A DNA stretch of 64,000 nt from Ectocarpus siliculosus. Taxonomy: Eukaryota > Sar > Phaeophyceae > Ectocarpales > Ectocarpaceae. Shown piece by piece: positions 25,031-36,526 of this stretch. The notes under the pieces were generated by a model. The model was not told the origin of the DNA, made no database searches, and saw nothing but the letters and a program-made list of their open reading frames with translations. The stretch's first letter is position 1, and each line of letters opens with the position of its first letter. The stretch covers positions 1,956,526 to 2,020,525 of the forward strand of contig FN649758.1 of the NCBI GenBank assembly GCA_000310025.1, in the 5' to 3' direction. A program made the position numbers and the translations under genes.

Positions 25031-25860
25031 GCCGCCGCTGTGTTGTTGTTTGTTTGTTTGGATGAAACAAGGTTTACTCCTACTCGCCGGACATGGAGGG
25101 AGACCCCTTCACCGAGGGGTGCCTGTGGTCCTTCAACCACTTCTTCCTGAACAAGAACCTCAAGAGAGTGCTCTTCCTGCACTGCACCACGAAGAGGTTT
25201 GTGTCGTGTTCGCTAGCATAATAGACCGCGCTCACCGGCTGCCAAATGTGATGGGTGCGTGTGTTTTGCACCATTGTTATTATTTTGTGGGGTATTTATG
25301 CGCGTGTCTACCGCGCCAGCCGGCTAGCAGTCGAGGAGAAATTCGATTTTTGGCAGCCTTGAGCGAGGAAAGGGACGCTGCTTAGCACGTCGATTTGGAT
25401 AGGGGATCGCATGGCAGAAGTGTCTCTCCAATGAGCATGAGTAAGCTGAACCAAGCGAACAATGGAAACGCACGAGTCTCGGCACCGTGCTGTCATTTTA
25501 TGGTTGAGGTGTGGCCAAATCCATCCGATCTATGCCGTCGCGGTATTGCGGGGTTCGCTGCCAGCACAACTGCCAGCAGTAGTGTGGAGGAAATGCCGCG
25601 AGTACATTATGTGTTTGTCCATGACCATCTTATTCTCCTTCTTGCGTTATCCTGCCTGTTGTCTTTTCATCTGTTCTTCCTCCCACTCGTTCTGCCGCTG
25701 TGACTGACCCGACAGCAAGCTTCACGTGATGGAGGACATGCTGGGGTCGGACAGCGATGCTGATGATGATGATGAGGAGGAGGAGCAGGACGATGCGGAC
25801 ATGGACCAAGAGAACGACAACGACACCTGCCCGGGGTATATCATGGGCGGTGAGCGATGA
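21219..25860 (+). CDS. MAF1: Maf1, repressor of RNA polymerase III
   Basis: Five exons: 21219-21321, 23744-24105, 24457-24558, 25072-25196 and 25716-25860, with phases matching at every junction, giving about 278 residues. Maf1 binds RNA polymerase III and shuts off tRNA and 5S transcription under stress. The N terminus ([16 protein letters not shown]) matches the family start, and [15 protein letters not shown] follows at about residues 34-48. A Ser/Ala/Gly-rich mobile insert covers residues 50-110. The second conserved box, [15 protein letters not shown], is at 122-136, and the third, [16 protein letters not shown], is at 206-221, after [13 protein letters not shown]. The tail from about 240 is Asp/Glu-rich, as in other Maf1 proteins. 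The first intron is 2.4 kb. The stop is close to a possible GGTGAG donor at 25849-25854, so an extra short last exon cannot be excluded. Confidence 0.93.
24993..25030 (+). repeat. (TTG)n microsatellite
   Basis: About 12 TTG units lie in the last 80 bases of Maf1 intron 3, acting as part of a T-rich tract before the acceptor at 25070-25071. Confidence 0.9.
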
Positions 25861-28800
25861 GGGGGGGGGGTGGGGGTGATAGAGACGTCGGGAACGGGAG
25901 GATGGGAGAGGGATTCACTTTAGCGGCCCTGGAGACCGATGCACAGAGGCGGACAGAGGGAGAGAGTGAGATACAGAGAGATAGGGCAAGCTAACATGTA
26001 CACAGAGGCAGACAGCAGGACGAAAAGGGTTGGGTCATGAAGTTCACGCGAGGCATGGGCCGGCGGCGGCACCGTTCCCCGACCGCACTCTCGACTTCCC
26101 TTGAGTGCTGTTCGATTGAATGGAAAATGCTCGAGAGCGTACGGTAAGAATTGGTATCGTGTGAGGATCCCTGGCCCCGAGAGGCTATCGCTATCCTCCC
26201 CCCCCCTCCCCTTTCGATGCTTGTCAAACATTTTAACATTTAGATGGCCGTCCCACCCCCGGTCCCCCGTGTGCATCTAATGAAGATATGGACATGGAGC
26301 CGGCGGGAGGAGACGACGATTCTCTGGGATAAGCGAAGAAAGGAGCAGAGCCCAGCGGAACTGGCTGCTTTTCCGCGGTTCTTACGCTACGTGTCCGAAA
26401 CGCCGATGTGCTGCAGCAGAACCCAACGGAACTGTTTGTTTGTTTTTTTCTCGTTCTTGCGTTGCGTGTCGAAACGGCGACATATGTCCCGTCGCTGGTG
26501 GATATGGCCATCGAGCGCTGTTCAGGGTGTTTGGGGGGGTGCGCACGCGTGGGGTTTCACATGGGCGTACCCTGGTGACTAGGCTGTGTCTTGTTGTCTT
26601 GTTACTGGCCATGTAACCGCCGTGTGGCCAGTGGGCAGCTGTACGTTATTGTTTTGGGCAGGGGGGGACGGGCTATCTCTTCAAGGCGATGAGAATGTTG
26701 TCACCCCGACAACCCTACCGTTCCGCTCCGCGTGAGCAGGCATTCATGCGCCGGCGACGGCTTGTATACATGAGAGAATGCGCCTCTGGGAACTGCTGTA
26801 TCTATCATGTCGAAGGCCTCCACCTCGGGGGAGGGGCCTAAGAACAGAACCGGCACGCGTTTGTAGAAAGCGTCATCAAGCACAAGATCAAAGCAGAGGC
26901 CGCCTGAGGTAGCAGTCAGTCTGCCCCAGGGGTTTGATTGTTGCGGCTTTTTTTGTAGAAACGCAGTCCCGGGCAGTTTGTGTGTACTGGTGGATGAAAG
27001 TGGCCAGAGTGAGAGAGAGAGAGACTTCGCGAAGCTTTTTTTTTGTGTGTGTTTCTACTCATCTCCCTCCCCCGACCTAGGTCGTCAGCCCACGGTAGTG
27101 TCTACCACGTTGGTAGGGTAATTAGTACATACATGTAGAGACACAACGATTTCCGACGGCATGAGCTCTTTTCGCTCTTCTTTTTTTTGTATTTGGGATC
27201 GACGTTGTATCTGGTTTTAGGGTAGTAGTTGACTGCTTTGTGCTGACGATCGAGAGTCCATATGTTGCTTAGGCTGTACGTAGTGTATGAATTTCCGTGG
27301 TTTGGCAACCGCTTACAGTAGTCTTAGAACTAGACCTTAACATGGCTGCATACAAAGGGTGAAACGAAGTGGGCAAAAACGCGAAAGCTGGGTTTCCACG
27401 GCCTACTTTAGTTCATTTTGCGGGCATGGAAGTAGGGGGATGTTGCCTGCCGTCAGATACCGTGTTGTCTCACCTCATCACCCCGTGTACATGCATTCTC
27501 ATTGTTGGCGATCTGACCGTGTCCACCTGGGCGTGAAATGCCGCCTCTACATTTGTGTTGAGTGTAGTCAAGCTGAGTCGATGAAATCGGGCCTGACAGA
27601 CCCGGGTATTCGGAAGGTGTTGTATCATATTCACTTCCACGTCTTCTTGCTACAGGGTTTCTCAAGGGCTTGTTGATGCCGTCCTGTTATTCCTCCGATA
27701 AGAGCATTAATTGTTTTAGCATTCTTTTACGTACATTGCTTCTTTTGGTCGGGGGACGGCGGGTTACAGCGGTGCTTGGCGTGCGGAAATATTCTCTCTC
27801 TCGGTAGATGGAGGGGTGGGGTCTCTCACTATATTGTACACAACGATTGCTCTCGGATTTCACTGTAGATTGACGGGCCTCTTACCCTTACTATTAAAAC
27901 TTACTTGTGTGCAGGGTTGTTTCTTTGGGGGGCTCAGGCATAGTTTGGCGAGAGGTCACCCTACGTGCTGTATAGCATTACGTACCGGCACGCGACTCGA
28001 AGCGTTGGAGGGAGTTTTTTTGGGGAGCCGGTACACACATGCTAGGTTCTTCGTATACCTTCCTCATCAGGCTGTGCTTGAAATTTGAAATGAATGCTTC
28101 TTCTTTGNNNNNNNNNNNNNNNNNNNNNNNNNNNNNNNNNNNNNNNNNNNNNNNNNNNNNNNNNNNNNNNNNNNNNNNNNNNNNNNNNNNNNNNNNNNNN
28201 NNNNNNNGGGGGGGGGGGGGGTCACCGAAAACCTGATCAATCCACACACGTTCTCGATGGAGCCTCTATTCTCGTCGCTACAGCCGTTGGCGTCTGGCAG
28301 CTAACTAGCTTATCGTAGTAGCCTTGCCTCCTCGCGACTGCTGTTGGTGCATTGGACGGATCACTGTCTTCTTCTTGCCCGTCTTGACGCCCGGTCTGCG
28401 AAAAACGAGGGATTCGATAAATGTGGTGTACCGTAGTGGGCCCTCCTCAACGCCGGTTGAAAATTTCCACGTTTCAACCCGGTGGAAACGGGATACTTGA
28501 AAAAAAAAAAAAAATCGTAGAGGACGAGCACGATTGCCCCGAGGCAAGCTGCGATACCATTCTGGTGTACCGTGGTGGGCCCTTAACAACGCCGGTCGAA
28601 TAACGCGGGTGGGCCCTGTGTAGCGCTGGTGGAATTGCCGGGCACAAGAGTGAAATTGCTTTGGATACCGCCGGTCCCTCTGAATATCTCCGGTCGATTC
28701 GCCGCGCACATATTGAGGACCAATGACTGCACTACTAGGTTTCGGGCTAGCTGGCATGATGCTCGAGTAGATCAACGTGTGGGATCAGAGTACATCGAAA

Positions 28801-30785
28801 ACATCAGCACCTCGATTTCTTACATTTTTCTGTTCGACACGACAGAGGAAGCATCCAACCCCCCCCAGAGAGAGGCCCGGTCGGATGTTGAATGAATGTG
28901 CTTTGGCGCGAAAAAGGCCTCTGAGTGAGATGAGTTGGGTTCTTGGCGTGAAGCACGCGCCTGAAAAGGGCGGCTTCAGAAATCTCACAGAAGTACTATT
29001 ATACTAAGGAGGCGAAGAAGAGCGGAATATATACCCGCAATTAGAGAAAAGGGTAGACCTGCGTCCTCGTCCACAGTTAGTTCTTGTCTGCACATAAGCT
29101 GAAGACGAACATAGATGAATCCCGCGTCCGGCATTAGTCTAATCCACGGACCGATCGATCCGCCACCGAGCGAAGTTGCGGCGTGTTTTTTGGGAATGAG
29201 AGAGTAACGTCGTCCCTGTAGGCTGCGATCGGCCGTGTTGCCAAACCACATATATTCCCAGCTGCCCAAACCCTCTGCGTGGGGAGTGAGTACTCCAACG
29301 CGATCGTGGTCAACAGCCGTCTCTTAATCGTCCACTGTTGACCGAAAGCAAGCGCTCAGCGGTCGGTGTAGACTAATAGACTAAAGTGTACGATGTTCAC
29401 TCAGTCAATCAAGCGAAGAAAACTAAATGAAGCCATCTTTCGAAACCTGACAACGAACACTGACGTGAAGAGAGTGTCACCCCTCTTTCGTTACACGGGA
29501 TGCCAACGGAACCGCCTTTTGTCGTGCCAAAATGTCATCGACTAAGAACGAACACACGCGTCTTGAACGGTGAGCGCACAACGACAACGACGACTAGACT
29601 ACACCCACAACAACAACGCACGGCAAAAAGAGACAAAACACAAGAAATAGATACCAGCCAGGGTTGCGCGGAGCACGACTCATGGCACCATTCACGGTCC
29701 ATCACATCAACCAACATTCGATACAGTGTGAAGAAACGCATGAATATGCGCAGAGCAGCGCCAACATGCAAAGGAGTCCAACCTACGACAAAGAGATGTA
29801 TGTACTCATGCCCCCCACACGACAAGCAGCCAACAACAAAACAAAACTTCACATTGTTCGAAGAAATTGGGCTGGTCTCATCCCGGAGTACTTATATTTG
29901 ACTATATCGTCATGCAAGAAGCAAAATCATGCACCGCCCTCGTCCCCCTTCTCGACAAAAAAGAGTCCTTAAAAAATGATCTATGCACGTGTCAGAACCG
30001 GCCCTCACTCAAGAACCGGCTTTTTTCTGGCACGCAACACATACATACGTGGGGAAGCCAGCAGGGAACATATAGGTCCAGCACATGTGAAAATCGCGCG
30101 CCCTCAAGTTTACACAACTACTGTACCAAGGTCTCGAGTGAAAGGGCGCATCTGTACGTAATACACTAGCGCGACTCTGAAAGAAGACGGAGTCCACTCC
30201 CCAGAGATTACGGAATCACAATCCACACGGTTTCTCTGTCTGCCTTTCTGTCTCTTTCCCTCCCTCTCTCTCCCTGTTATAAACACCATAAAACCACGAA
30301 CACGAAAATCAACGTCTCCCAAACGCCGGACGCCCGATACCAACACACTCGTCTCTCATCACGAAACCTTCAACGCAAGCTTTGCTAGGTGTGTTCATTC
30401 CTCTATACTTGCGCGAAAAAAAAAACCAAGGGGGACTGGCCACAATACAGCTGCGCCACAAGGACAGAAACGCTTCTCGACCGTCAGACTCAGCAGCTAA
30501 ACGATACAACAACCGGTAGAACGAGGTGCCAACTCTTGGCCATATTCCTGCCTCCCGCTGGCCACCGTCAACACCATGGTTTTGGGCTGCGTGCCAACCA
30601 GAAAAACAGGAGAACGCTCAGAGGGAAAAACAAACAATGCCGCCACAACAACACAGAGCGGCAGAGCGCCGCCCGGCTATTCCGCGGCCATTTCGTCGTG
30701 TGCGGAATGCGTGCGCACATCGACGGACCCAGGTTCACCCAATCGTAAAAATAATACCACAACTTCCGTTCGACAAAAACACGGC
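25861..30785. other. Intergenic region with assembly gap
   Basis: Maf1 (plus) and the propeller gene (minus) converge on this 4.9 kb stretch. I recognise no gene in it. It holds a 100-base N gap at 28108-28207 followed by a run of 14 G, and a pair of short direct repeats near 28.4-28.6 kb. The open frames present are short, of mixed composition and show no conserved motif. Confidence 0.5.
28425..28599 (+). repeat. Pair of 36-bp direct repeats
   Basis: Positions 28425-28460 and 28564-28599 are near-identical; both start ggtgtaccgt and end in an acgccggt(t/c)ga motif. A third partial match, gtgggccctgt, follows at about 28610. Between them is a 14-base A run and a short inverted repeat (tttccac...gtggaaa) at about 28468-28492. 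This may be a remnant of a mobile element. Confidence 0.55.
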
Positions 30786-33700
30786 TTAGAAAAACAGAGA
30801 CGCTGACACCCGGCGCGCCAGATGCACCGCCACTGCCACCGCCAAACCGAAGAAGAGGGGGGCTCCGTGACTGCCCCCAGCCCCACCCCCCAGGGCCGGA
30901 GAAGAGAACGGCAAAGGCATCGCCATCACGGACGAGCCCCCGCTCGTCAAGCCGGCGACATTGTCGGGAGAGGTGGGGGGTAGGGCGGGGACAGGTGCAC
31001 GGGTGGCATCGACGTCGGCCTCGGCCACTGGTGACGCCGCAATCCAGAACGGAGCGTTCGAGGGCGGCAACGGGGACGGGGACGGCGCTACCGTCACCGG
31101 GGCGGGGGTGGTGGCCGTGGCTCCCGAGTCGTCGGTGGTAATCTCGCGGTCGGCGGCGGTGTCGGAGCCGCTGCTCCCCCCAGAGGAAGAAGAATCTCCG
31201 ACATACGGCACGGTTGATCCGTCCGCCGGTGAGGACGAGGATCCCTTGCTCCCACCCTCGTTGCTATTGACACTGAGGGAACTCGTGACGCCACCGCCAC
31301 CGTCGCCGCCCCCGCCGCCGCTGCTGCTGCCGCTGCCTGCGCCGGACACCCCGCTAAAGCTGGCGCTGCCGCTGGCGCTGCCGCTGGCGCTGCTGCTGGC
31401 GCTGCTGCTGGCACTGCCGCCGCCGCCGTCCGCCGCCTCTCCCCCCGCCGCTGCCGCTCGAGATGCGGTAGGCAATGCTGGTGGGGGCCGGGGTGGGGGC
31501 CGGGGTGGGGGCCGGGGTGGGGGCGCTACCCCCACCGTCCAGCGAGATCGCGACGAAGTCTTCCGTCGTCAGCCCGGTCGTGTCGTCCCCTGTTGTTGTT
31601 GTTGTTGCCGAGTCCTGCCACGTCGCTTCGGAGGTGCCGGCGAGGACGATCGAACCGCCGCTACCGGTCGAGGCGGCCGCCGTGACCCAGTCGCTGCCGG
31701 CGTTGCCGTCCTGCAGTAATGCGAGTAGCGGGGCGACGGTCGATTTTCAGTGGCGGTTCGAAACGTCGTGAGCTACAATAAAATAGTACCTCGGGAAAAG
31801 CATAGCAAGTAACCGAGCTGGCGAGCGAGCAAGCAACGTAGCAGTGCCAACAACATATCCCCTGAACGGTATCATAAATACATGGCCGGCCAGCATCATA
31901 AAAGGAAGAATTGTCAAGAAGTCAGCCTCTTCCTGTGCGCAGTCACATAGTGAATCTCCATGTTTTCGCCTCGTCAGACAACCAAAATTGTTTCATTTTG
32001 TTATTTGTAGCTGTAGCTAACCTGCCATCTCCATAGGACTTCCCCTTCCGGGGAAAGCTTGACGGCGATCAGGTCGGAGCCGCCGGCGCCGGCATCGGCG
32101 GCCGCCCAGTCTCCCTCGGAGTAGCCCGCCAGCACGAAGCCCCCGTCTTCGCAAAGGGCCGCGGCGAAGAGCCTGTCCTTGAGAGGAGTCCCCTCCTGTG
32201 TGGCGTTTCCGGGCGTGAATTTGAGGCGGTCGGTCGGCCTTCCACGAAACCACGTGCATGTATGTGAGTCGTGAATGTTGAAGTGAAACATGAAAAGCAT
32301 GGGTGCACAGCCACCTCTCGGAAAGATCCTCCTTTCGTGTCCGTCCTCGAACAGTAACTGCTCCCATTTCTATAACTCCCTCCCTTGAGTGTTGAAGTCG
32401 TCGAACACTCGCCGCGGGTACAACGCATGCGATCAAGAGAGCTAGAAGTGGGTACCATGGAGCAGCCGCGGTGCGGCACGCGGGAGCGTGCAGAGGGCGC
32501 CGAGTGCCACGGTGCGCGTCAGGCAGGCACAGACAATGGCCCAGACAAATAAAAGTGACGTATCGCATAACAAAAGAAAAAGAAACAGCCGCGGTAACTC
32601 CACTTGTAGTTTCTGGATTAATAACCACATTTTCCTTCCTGCTAAAAGTGTGTCGACCCAAACCTCCCCGGTACTGTAGCATCCCCGGCGGGGGCGGTGC
32701 ATCCAAAATGGTGGAACTCCCAGCAATCACCTGCCAGTGCCAGAGCTCGTTTCCGTCCTTGTCGAGCTTAACCACGACCAAGTCGTCCTCCCCGGCGTTG
32801 GCCTCGCTCCCGCCCCAGCTCCCCACGGTATATCCCGCGACGACGATGGACCCGTCCTCTGCCACCGCCGCCGCGGAACAGACGTCGGACTCGGCCGTGC
32901 CTCCCTGTTGTGCACGAAGGAAGGGGTTCGGGTTTTCGTATTCAGCGGTCGGCTTTGGGGGGGTGGGAGTACGCGGTCCAAATGGGTTCCCATGCCGGTT
33001 GATACGGAAACTCTTGTTGGGGCTGGCGACGGTTCCGGAAGATTTCACGCCACACGGAGTGCAAGGGCATACCCAACGTGGCGGGTGTTGTCCGGGCGGG
33101 AGGGGACGCACGGCAAACAATGAATGGGGGCGGGCGTGCATGCCGCGGTGGTGGGTCAGGCAGGGAAGGATCGAGGGCCAAGCAGCAGCAGCAGCAGCAG
33201 CAGCAGCAAGTCGCAGGGTCGAAGCAGGCGTTCAACGGGTCCGCCGGCCGGCCGGCCTCCGCTCTCGGCGATCGGTCCCAACCCCAAGCGGACTGTACCT
33301 GCCATCTCCAAAGCACCCCTCCGTCGGCGTCGAGCTTGACGACGGCGCAGTCCGTTTCGCCGGCGTTATCGCCGCCCAGGCTCCCCTCCGTGTACCCCGC
33401 CAGCACGACCGTGTCGTCCTCCGCCGCAGCGACGCTCTTGAGGGTGTCGTCTCCGCTCGACCCGTCCTGTTGGGGTGATATTCAGGTGTGGACGAGGGGT
33501 GCGAGAAAGCGCGGATGGACATCCGCCAAGCAACGACGTTCGCGTTTCGCCTTCAAGGTATGACCATCGAAGGGAAAAAAAAAAATCGGTTTATTGTTTC
33601 GGGGGTATTTGGTGCTTTGACGGCCGACAGCCTGCATATCTCGAGTCTGGTTTACGAGCGCGGCCTTGGGTGTAGCTTGCGGCTTGGGCGACGGCTCGAG

Positions 33701-36526
33701 TAAATTCTCTGGGGTGGCGCTCGACGTGTACCGGCTTACCGTGCCTGGAAACATCCGAGTCAAGTGGAAACCCGCTACCAGATGGAGGAGTGCGCACTCT
33801 TTCTTCAGGGAGCACACGTCACGCGCAAAAAAAAAAGAACGACATATATGCATACATATATATTTATATATACTGCACATACCTGAAACCGCCAAATCTC
33901 GCTCCCGTCACCGGCTTCGAGCTTCACCGCGGCGAAGTCGGTGCCTTCGCCTGCGTTCGCATCCGCCCAGTCCCCCCCCGTGCGTCCCGCCAGCACAACG
34001 GCGGAGCCCCCTCCGCGCTCCACGACGCCCATCAGGACGTCGTCCTCTTCGGTCCCGTCCTGTCCGGAGGAACCAAGCACGCGGGGGGCACCGTGTATGC
34101 ATGTTGTGCGCACACCGTTAAAGGTTACGCCGTGTTACTTGCCGCACTCAGCCGCACGCCGCGCCATGCATCGCGACCACGTGGGGGGCGCTCATCGCGT
34201 ACGTATATATGGTTTGTTGCTTGTTGAAAGAAACGTTTTTTGGCTTTGTTCGCGTGCTCAACACGCCCCGTTGTCGACGCTAGAATACCCACGCTTTTTT
34301 CACGCATCAAGTCAGCCGGCACTTGCACACAAGCCCTGAAGACGTACCAGCCAGTCGTAAAAACGAGCATATCGTTCTCCCGACGCTATCCTTCTAGAAC
34401 CCAGAGTGGCAGGCTCTCGCGGGGGGGGGGGGGGTACCTTCCTTGATCTACCAACGCGATCTACCAAAGCACTTGACGCTCGCCACGGGCAGAGAGAGAG
34501 ACGCTTTTAGGGTTGGATCGAAGCTGTTTTCCAACGTGAAGGCAACAGCAACAACATACAAAAATGGGACGTTCGCCTGCGGATAGAGATGGATGGATTC
34601 CTTGTGCTTCACCAAGAACACTAAGAACAGTAAGAAACATTCTGAACGTTCCACTCAACCGTTGCCGCTAACGCGTCGTACCTGCCAGCTCCACAACTGG
34701 CTCCCGTCGCCAGACGCCACGCTGACCGCCACGAAGTCGCTGCCGCCGGCGCTCGCTGCCCCGTCCCAGCCGCCCTTCGTGAATCCCGCGAGGATGATCG
34801 CAGTCGACTCGTCGCCGGCCGCCGACGTGCCTGTCGCCGCCATGTTGGCAACCGTGCTCGGAGAGCTCGTGACGGCCGCGGCATCATGAAACGTGTCCGT
34901 CTCGGGCGTCCCCGCCTGTCGTCGAGCAAACACAAAAAAATTAATGCGTGGGGTTGTTGTAAGGGGCGGCGGCCACGCAGTTGCGACGATGGCCTGTGCA
35001 GAAAGAAGAAGCGACAAGCGAAGGGTCGGGGCTCGAGATGTCTTGGTTCGTTTCGGACTTGAAGCCACCCATCCCGTTTTCGAAATACGAAAAAAAAAAC
35101 GTTTCTACGTACCCCCCACCCATTGATGACCGTGGTAGGTTTGTAACAAGGATTTCCTGACAGGCAGCAAACAACCCACCTACCCCCACCCTGCTTGCGA
35201 ACGACACATGCCACGCGGTACAAAAATCAACAACAAAATATCCCCTTCGACTGCTCTAGAACATTTTCTCAACCGGGTAGACAGTCTCTCAGCGATGGTC
35301 GAATATATATATTGAAAATGACGCAATGCACCTGTAGCCTCCACTGCTCCGTGCCGTCTTGGGCAAACTTGACCGCCATGAAGTCGAAGTCGCCCTCGTT
35401 TGTCTCGGCCCAGTCGCCCTGCGTCCGTCCCGCGAGGACGAAGGAGTCATCTCCGCCCACTGCCGCGACGCCGTACAAGTTGTCCGTTCCGCTCGTACCG
35501 TCCTGATGTGTGTGTTTTGTCACACACACACACACAACACACACATACACAGAGAGAGAGAGACACAGAGAGAGAGAGACACAGAGAGAGAGAGAGATGA
35601 AGATGAAGACAGGTAGGTCAGATATTTGTTAGGAAAAACAAATACACACACAGAAAGGCTACAGACCCATTCGAGATATTCCCACAGTCGAACAGAAAAT
35701 ATTTGAAAATATCCCTAAGGCGAAACAAGCTAAGGAGGCACACAGTCCAGGGTTTTCACGGGTACAGCAGATTCGCATCGAGCATCTTTCGTTTTACGTT
35801 GATCCTCGGCCACCACCACAGCAGGAGTACTCTACCCCTATTTCCAGCCATGCGTGGACAAAAAAAGGTATTGGCCGCCCATCAAATGACGCCCTACAAA
35901 TTGTACTATTGTTACAAATTGTATTATTGTTTTATTTCGACGAGCAGGTGGCGCGATTATAGACAGTCGGTGGACAAAATTTTCCTTTGTTGGCCGTGCG
36001 GTCCACTGCAGACGGCGGGGGGGGGGGGGCTGCAGGCTTTTGTTCCAGGTTTGTGTGTGTGACAAAAAAAACGGGGAGTGTGCGCGTGTGTGTGAAAAAA
36101 AAATGTACCGATTCGTGCGGCGGGCTAACAAATTCTCAATTTTCTCCTGGGTTGTGAAAAATAGTTGTACCAGGCCGAGTCTCGGCAAAAAACATGCGGC
36201 TGGCTGCTTTGGTTCTCTGCATACTACATGACGCACACACTATTTCTCCGTACCTGCCAACTCCAGAGCAGCGTGGGCTCGGTCGCCATGGTGAGCACGT
36301 GTGTTGCCTGTTGATGTATTCGTGTCCTCGTCCCCCCTCACTGGTAAATCCGGGGGAGGAAGCGAAAACTGATTCCTTCCGCGGCCGTGTGTAGCAGCAC
36401 TTACCCCTGTTTGACAAGGATAGACGCCCTAACCTTCACCGCGTTCGCTGTTGGGGGAAACAGGGAGGCCGGTCGGCGTGATTCTTGCGTGATGTTCGTG
36501 GGGACTTGCACTTCGTCGACGAGCAA
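30786..36526 (-). CDS. Seven-bladed beta-propeller surface protein (5' end open)
   Basis: Exons: 36526-36434, 36307-36254, 35502-35332, 34915-34682, 34059-33883, 33466-33299, 32904-32731, 32195-32022, 31710-31536 and 31477-30786. All but the last intron are phase 0. Seven exons each encode one unit of 56-78 residues with the pattern DGT..D....A.........LAG...GDW....AG..D...VKL...G...W.WQ. This looks like the SBBP/delta-60 type of beta-propeller repeat. The unit from 31710 lacks the closing W.WQ strand, and the small exon 36307-36254 supplies exactly that strand (LLWSWQ) at the N-terminal side. The C-terminal exon is Gly/Ser/Thr/Pro-rich and ends in a hydrophobic stretch (APLFFGLAVAVAVHL), as in GPI- or membrane-anchored wall proteins. 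No signal peptide exon was found; it should lie upstream of 36526. An ATG at 36289 is an alternative start. Function and ligand are unknown. Confidence 0.8.
31484..31530 (-). repeat. 12-bp CCCCCACCCCGG minisatellite
   Basis: Three and a half copies lie at the end of the last blade exon. I read it as part of a 58-bp intron (31535-31478), because splicing GTGGGG to CCACCAG restores the long C-terminal frame. Unspliced, it reads as Ala-Pro-Thr-Pro repeats and reaches a stop at 31356-31354. Confidence 0.65.
33182..33210 (+). repeat. (CAG)n microsatellite
   Basis: About nine AGC/CAG units lie in an intron of the propeller gene, between the blade exons at 33466-33299 and 32904-32731. Confidence 0.85.
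35519..35597 (+). repeat. (CA)n and (GA)n simple repeats
   Basis: A CA-rich tract followed by an AGAGAC/GA tract lies just upstream of the acceptor of the blade exon at 35502 (minus strand), in its intron. On the minus strand it gives TG- and CT-rich sequence close to the acceptor. Confidence 0.85.

Noticed and set aside
30961-31719. Pro/Leu/Ala-rich ORF on the plus strand
   Set aside because: Antisense of the last two exons of the propeller gene.
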